Part shown: positions 60,462-64,000 of the stretch, one piece after another | How the letters are laid out: every line of letters starts with the position of its first letter | Position numbering within the stretch: the stretch's first letter is position 1 | Source: Corynebacterium crudilactis | Lineage (GTDB): Bacteria > Actinomycetota > Actinomycetes > Mycobacteriales > Mycobacteriaceae | Length of the DNA: 64,000 nucleotides | Reading direction: 5' to 3' | NCBI RefSeq assembly: GCF_001643015.1 | Contig: NZ_CP015622.1 | Location: forward strand, 819,358 to 883,357 | Program-made: the position numbers and the translations under genes | Notes under the pieces: generated by a model | The model's input: only the letters and a program-made list of their open reading frames with translations | Databases searched by the model: none | Told to the model about the DNA's origin: nothing

Positions 60462-60893
60462 CTAATTGATGAATTCCCAGACGTTGTTCTTCGAGTTGAA
60501 GTTGAATTTGAACGCAGCGTCCGTGGAGCGAAAGGATATATCGTAGTTCGATGTTGCAGGACACAGATCCACGACTTTGGTTCTGCTGAACCTGATCCAG
60601 GTGGTGTCAGTATTAGTGGATTTTAGAACTAACATGCTTTGGCTCTCATCAAGGCCAAATTTAGGTATAGGCGCGTCCTCTAAATAAAGCTCTGCCTCAA
60701 CAGTGTCTTTTGGTGCATACGGGCAGACAATAGCGAATTCAGCCCATTCATCGCCGTAAATATTTTGAAGACTTAGGGACTCATAAGATGAGGGGTCTGC
60801 TGAGCTTAGATAGCTCTCCAAAGTATTACTCTCGCTACAACTAGCGAGAGTAAGAGCTGTTAAGGGGATGAATGCTAGTCGCTTATTTAGCAT
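60462..60893 (-). CDS. Small lipoprotein, unknown
   Basis: A 143-residue protein with a lipoprotein signal (MLNKRLAFIPLTALTLASC, lipobox LASC). The mature part is soluble with two cysteines (VCPYA, DLCPA) that may pair. No known family. ATG 60893 begins at the natural signal peptide. It is convergent with the zinc-knuckle gene, 18 bp away. Confidence 0.7.
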   Translation of the reverse strand: MLNKRLAFIPLTALTLASCSESNTLESYLSSADPSSYESLSLQNIYGDEWAEFAIVCPYAPKDTVEAELYLEDAPIPKFGLDESQSMLVLKSTNTDTTWIRFSRTKVVDLCPATSNYDISFRSTDAAFKFNFNSKNNVWEFIN

Positions 60894-61024
60894 TAAAGGG
60901 CCTCTTGCTTATTTTAGAGTGTCTCTAGTCTGCCTAGATTTGTCCAGATTACATACCCCTGGCGCTTAACCCGGATTGCAGAAACGTTTAAACCCCATCG
61001 ACACAGGTCAATGGGGTTTATTAG

Positions 61025-61097
61025 TGCCCTGAACAGGAATCGAACCTGCGACACCCGCTTTAGGAGAGCGGTGCTCTATCCACTGAGCTACCAAGGC
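61025..61097 (-). tRNA. tRNA-Arg (CCT)
   Basis: A complete 73-nt cloverleaf on the minus strand: acceptor GCCTTGG, D-arm GCTCAGTGGATAGAGC, anticodon arm CCGCT-CTCCTAA-AGCGG with anticodon CCT (reads AGG), T-arm CGCAGGTTCGATTCCTG. The CCA end is not encoded. Confidence 0.93.
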
Positions 61098-61216
61098 GTA
61101 CCGAACTAGATTACAACATGTATAGCTGGGAAGAAAAAGTGGGGCAGTTTTTACGTCGAGAATTATTTTCCATGGGTAAGGTGGAATGTAATACTTCCCG
61201 ACCTTAAGGAGTGGAA

Positions 61217-61486
61217 ATGACCAGGTATAAGCCTTCATTCCATGATGTGCAGCGTCGCCCAATTGTGGTTCATCAGATCACGAAAGATAATGTTCCAGTG
61301 CTGGCAGTTGATGAGATCCAAGATGATGGAACTCCTCGTCGTATTTTGCTGCTGAACAAATATGATGCCAAGCAGTTAAGCGCTGCGTGTGATCATTATC
61401 TGCAGGAGATTTTCTCGGCCACATTTGCGGGAGTCAATACGGATTTGTCTCCTGAAGATATGGCGAAACTGTTTGATGAGGAATAA
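61217..61486 (+). CDS. Small conserved corynebacterial protein
   Basis: An 89-residue soluble protein (MTRYKPSFHDVQRRPIVV...LLLNKYDAKQLSAACDHYLQEIF...LSPEDMAKLFDEE). AAGGAG sits 6 nt before ATG 61217. No recognised domain; a short acidic C-terminal helix is predicted. It lies between tRNA-Arg and the convergent mrx1 operon, with a terminator of its own. Confidence 0.72.
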   Translation: MTRYKPSFHDVQRRPIVVHQITKDNVPVLAVDEIQDDGTPRRILLLNKYDAKQLSAACDHYLQEIFSATFAGVNTDLSPEDMAKLFDEE

Positions 61487-61489
61487 GTA

Positions 61490-61513
61490 AAAAAGAGCCT
61501 TTCGGCTCTTTTT
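61490..61513 (+). terminator. Terminator after the 89-residue protein gene
   Basis: AAAAAGAGCC, TTTC loop, GGCTCTTTTT. Symmetrical, so it may serve mrx1 too. Confidence 0.8.
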
Positions 61514-61520
61514 CTTATTT

Positions 61521-61760
61521 CTAGGCTAGAGCATCCATCTTTGCGATGACGTCTGCAGCTGGGGGATTAGTTGCATGGGTGCCATCTGAATAACGGACCG
61601 TAGGGACGATGCGATTGCCATCGTTTACTGATTTAACCCACTCGCCGGCTTCTTCATCCTGATCGACATCGATGAGGTCATATTCTTGGCCTTCGAGACC
61701 TTTGAGGAGGGATCGGCAATAAGGGCACCAGTCGGTGGCATAAATGGTTACGTTGCTCAT
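61521..61760 (-). CDS. mrx1: Mycoredoxin 1 (glutaredoxin-like)
   Basis: A 79-residue thioredoxin-fold protein with the redox motif C12-P-Y-C15 (TDWCPYC) and the cis-proline region IVPTVRYSDGTHATNPPAADV. It reduces mycothiol-mixed disulfides, coupled to mycothiol and its reductase, in actinobacteria. Length and motif match C. glutamicum Mrx1. It ends the cysQ-thyA-folA-mrx1 operon, 11 bp after the folA stop. No signal peptide. Confidence 0.93.
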   Translation of the reverse strand: MSNVTIYATDWCPYCRSLLKGLEGQEYDLIDVDQDEEAGEWVKSVNDGNRIVPTVRYSDGTHATNPPAADVIAKMDALA

Positions 61761-61771
61761 GTTCTTGCTCC

Positions 61772-62230
61772 TTAAACCTTTGTGTAGCGCTGGAACTTAT
61801 AACGGTACTCGCCTGAGGTCATCCATTCGGATTCTTCATCGAGGCGGAAGTTCTGCGGAATTTCGGGTGCGTAGACGGGAGTAGGAACGTCGAAGGTGGC
61901 GTCGATAAGCGTTATCTCTAAGACGTTGGCGCTGCCGACGGTGGCCTTGTAGACTTCGCCGCCACCCATGATCCAGCCGCTTTTAGGTATTTCGGTGATA
62001 ACAGTGGCGCCGTTAGACCAGTCGCCGGGCTCGCGGGAGGATAAGACGAAGTTCTCGCGGCCAGGCAGTGGCTTGAATGGCAAGGATTCCCAGGTGCGAC
62101 GACCCATGATGACCGGCTGGCCCATGGTGATTGCTTTGAAATGCTTGAGATCTTCCGGGATATGCCACGGCATATCGGAGCCGTCACCAATCACACCATT
62201 AAGCGATTGCGCCCAGATTGCACCGATCAT
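61772..62230 (-). CDS. folA: Dihydrofolate reductase
   Basis: A 152-residue DHFR. Active-site features: [30 protein letters not shown] with the acidic D27, [12 protein letters not shown] (NADPH site), GGGEVYK. It regenerates tetrahydrofolate after thymidylate synthesis. ATG 62230 overlaps the thyA stop (ATGA), so the two are translated together. Normal length and motifs. Confidence 0.95.
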   Translation of the reverse strand: MIGAIWAQSLNGVIGDGSDMPWHIPEDLKHFKAITMGQPVIMGRRTWESLPFKPLPGRENFVLSSREPGDWSNGATVITEIPKSGWIMGGGEVYKATVGSANVLEITLIDATFDVPTPVYAPEIPQNFRLDEESEWMTSGEYRYKFQRYTKV

Positions 62231-63027
62231 ACGGCGACCTTGCCACGGATTAGTGGGTGTGGATCGTAGCCAGAGACAGCGATGTCCTCGAAGTCATACT
62301 CAAACATGGACGCAGCCTTGTTGAGCTCCAACGTAGGATAAGCGCGAGCCTCGCGGCCCAGCTGCTCTGCGACCTGCTCCTTGTGATTGTCATAGATGTG
62401 GCAATCGCCGCCGGTCCACACGAACTCGCCAACTTCTAGGCCTGCCTGCTGCGCAAACATGTGGGTGAGCAGAGCATAAGAAGCAATGTTGAATGGCACA
62501 CCGAGGAACATATCGGCAGAACGTTGGTAGAGCTGGCAGGAGAGCTTTCCATCAGCTACATACAGCTGGAAAAGCAGGTGGCACGGTGGAAGGGCCATGT
62601 TTTCCAGCTCGGAAACATTCCACGCCGAGACAATATTACGGCGGGAATTAGGGTTGTTGTGCAAAGTCTCTAAAGCGCCAGCGATCTGGTCAATGTGGCG
62701 GCCGTCAGGGGTTGGCCAAGAACGCCATTGCACGCCATAAACAGGGCCGAGCTCACCATCTTCATCAGCCCATTCATTCCAGATGCGGATGTTGTTATCC
62801 TGCAGCCACTTCACGTTGGAATCGCCGCGCAGGAACCATAAAAGTTCACCTACGACGGAGTGGAAATGGACCTTTTTGGTGGTTAGTAGCGGGAAACCCT
62901 CGTTGAGATCAAAGCGGATTTGTTGTCCAAACAACGAGGTAGTGCCGGTGCCGGTACGGTCGTCCTTGTGGGACCCTTCTTCAACAATCTTCCGAAGAAG
63001 GTCTTCATATGGCGTTGGAACAGTCAT
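62227..63027 (-). CDS. thyA: Thymidylate synthase
   Basis: A 266-residue folate-dependent ThyA. Catalytic C149 is in [13 protein letters not shown]; other motifs are [34 protein letters not shown] and [36 protein letters not shown], with the phosphate-binding arginines. It makes dTMP from dUMP and methylene-tetrahydrofolate. ATG 63027 is preferred (MTVPTPYED). It lies between cysQ and folA in the operon. Confidence 0.96.
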   Translation of the reverse strand: MTVPTPYEDLLRKIVEEGSHKDDRTGTGTTSLFGQQIRFDLNEGFPLLTTKKVHFHSVVGELLWFLRGDSNVKWLQDNNIRIWNEWADEDGELGPVYGVQWRSWPTPDGRHIDQIAGALETLHNNPNSRRNIVSAWNVSELENMALPPCHLLFQLYVADGKLSCQLYQRSADMFLGVPFNIASYALLTHMFAQQAGLEVGEFVWTGGDCHIYDNHKEQVAEQLGREARAYPTLELNKAASMFEYDFEDIAVSGYDPHPLIRGKVAV

Positions 63028-63050
63028 GCCCACTATCTTAAGGATCGACC

Positions 63051-63809
63051 TTAATAAGTGCCATTCTCAGCGTAGAACGCAGCGCACATCGCTAGAATTT
63101 CCTCTGCAAGCTCGGGGCGGCAGATCAAAATATCGGGCAGATAGGTGTCTTTTTTGTTGTAGATGAGCTCAGAACCATCAAGTCTAGAGCAGTGCAGTCC
63201 GGCAGCTTTACAGACACCAACAGGTGCGGCAGAATCCCATTCGTACTGGCCGCCAGCATGAATATAGGCATCATAATCTCCCAAAAGAACATGCATGGCT
63301 TTCGCCCCAGCAGAGCCAAGGGCTTTGGTTTCGAAGCCGAGTTGTTCTGCGCATTGCATCGCAACCTTTGGCGGGCGGTTATGCGAAATAGCAATGACCT
63401 TAGAATATGGGCCAGTTACTGCACGAGCATCAGAAGAATGGAACACCACGCCTAAGTCTGGGAGACCAACTGCTGCATGTGTGGGAACCCCGTTTTCTAC
63501 CAGAGCGATATGTACGGCCCAGTCCTGGCGACCTGTGGCAAACTCGCGGGTGCCGTCTAGTGGGTCGATGATCCACACGCGGTCTTTTGTCAGACGATCT
63601 GGGTTATCGGCTGCTTCTTCAGATAAGACACCATCTTCAGGGCGGTGTTGCTCTAGAACTCGGGAGATCCAGCTTTGTGCAAGTTCGTCGCCGGCATCAC
63701 CGAGACTACGACCTCTTAAGACTCCAACGTTGCGGACACCTTTAAGGATTTCTCCTGTGCCTTGGGCGAGACGATGGGTGAGGATCGAATCATCAATCTG
63801 AGCAGTCAT
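63051..63809 (-). CDS. cysQ: 3'(2'),5'-bisphosphate nucleotidase CysQ-like phosphatase
   Basis: A 252-residue inositol-monophosphatase-fold enzyme. The metal-binding motifs are E64-E65 (VLSEEAAD) and D82-P-L-D85-G-T ([16 protein letters not shown]), and the C-terminal [20 protein letters not shown] carries the last metal-binding Asp. It hydrolyses 3'-phosphoadenosine 5'-phosphate, produced in sulfate assimilation, or a related substrate. ATG 63809 (MTAQIDDS) is chosen; the longer frame overlaps the start of the divergent helicase gene. It leads the cysQ-thyA-folA-mrx1 operon. Confidence 0.9.
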   Translation of the reverse strand: MTAQIDDSILTHRLAQGTGEILKGVRNVGVLRGRSLGDAGDELAQSWISRVLEQHRPEDGVLSEEAADNPDRLTKDRVWIIDPLDGTREFATGRQDWAVHIALVENGVPTHAAVGLPDLGVVFHSSDARAVTGPYSKVIAISHNRPPKVAMQCAEQLGFETKALGSAGAKAMHVLLGDYDAYIHAGGQYEWDSAAPVGVCKAAGLHCSRLDGSELIYNKKDTYLPDILICRPELAEEILAMCAAFYAENGTY

Positions 63810-63843
63810 ACCTTCAACTCTAGATGTTTGGTTACATTGGGGC

Positions 63844-64000
63844 ATGGCTAAAAGCATTCTTTCCCGATTTCGTCCACAAGTAGCGGAGTGGTTCCGGGAT
63901 GTCTTCGCAGCACCAACCCCAGTTCAGGAAGGAACTTGGGAGGCGATTTCTGAGGGAAAAAATGCTTTAGTTGTCGCACCGACCGGTAGCGGAAAGACCT
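63844..64000 (+). CDS. Lhr-type ATP-dependent helicase, N-terminal part (cut by window end)
   Basis: The first 52 codons of a large superfamily 2 helicase: SRFRPQVAEWFRDVFAAPTPVQEGTWEAI is the Q-motif of Lhr-like proteins, and VVAPTGSGKT is the Walker A. ATG 63844 (MAKSILSRF). It is divergent from cysQ, 34 bp apart. The rest is outside the window, so the exact subtype cannot be told. Confidence 0.88.
   Translation, partial: MAKSILSRFRPQVAEWFRDVFAAPTPVQEGTWEAISEGKNALVVAPTGSGKT

Overview
The window is a chromosomal segment of a Corynebacterium, in or very close to the C. glutamicum group. The gene order ftsX-smpB-ssrA, a DtxR-type iron-siderophore ABC operon, an rRNA operon, rpf1/cspB, serC, gltA, mctB-mctC, a type I fatty acid synthase, and cysQ-thyA-folA-mrx1 is the one known from C. 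glutamicum. The predicted citrate synthase matches my memory of the C. glutamicum protein closely but not perfectly, so the strain may be a close relative rather than ATCC 13032.

Layout. 1-1676: end of ftsX, smpB, a DUF488 gene and ssrA (tmRNA). 1663-12436: a 10.8-kb integrative element inserted in the 3' end of ssrA. It has 14-bp att repeats, a tyrosine integrase, an unknown gene whose last codons were replaced by an IS1380-type insertion sequence (3808-5495), an excisionase-like gene, an unknown gene, a Prim-Pol primase, a VapE-type helicase, an iteron-rich candidate origin, and a frameshifted MmeI-like type IIL restriction-modification gene. I see no capsid, terminase, tail or conjugation genes. 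The replication module plus defence cargo is the plan of a phage satellite (PICI-like) or a small integrative element. 12437-14340: the displaced native ssrA terminator, a secreted-protein gene, initiator tRNA-Met, and a dead Doc-type toxin-antitoxin pair. 14344-19422: a VKOR-family thiol oxidoreductase, then an iron-regulated siderophore uptake system (lipoprotein, two permeases, ATPase) with DtxR-box-like sequences. 19423-25450: rrs-rrl-rrf with promoter, antitermination-like leaders and double terminators.

25535-40954: housekeeping genes. These include a PLP aminotransferase, an XPB-type helicase beside a helicase-associated-domain protein, rpf1 behind a probable c-di-AMP riboswitch, cspB, lipoproteins, a PabC-like protein, a purine permease, a SpoU methyltransferase, sepH and serC. 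41687-49220: gltA with RamB-like sites, an FKBP isomerase, a fused AccD/AccA-type carboxyltransferase, the mctBC monocarboxylate uptake genes, a beta-lactamase-fold serine hydrolase and a Tat-exported DUF1906 protein. 49504-58416: an 8.9-kb type I fatty acid synthase gene. 58528-64000: a septum-formation-type lipoprotein, an unknown zinc-knuckle protein, a lipoprotein, tRNA-Arg, a small conserved gene, the cysQ-thyA-folA-mrx1 operon and the start of an Lhr-type helicase.

The host part is ordinary and well conserved. The accessory part is the ssrA element and, to a smaller degree, the decayed toxin-antitoxin island next to the initiator tRNA.
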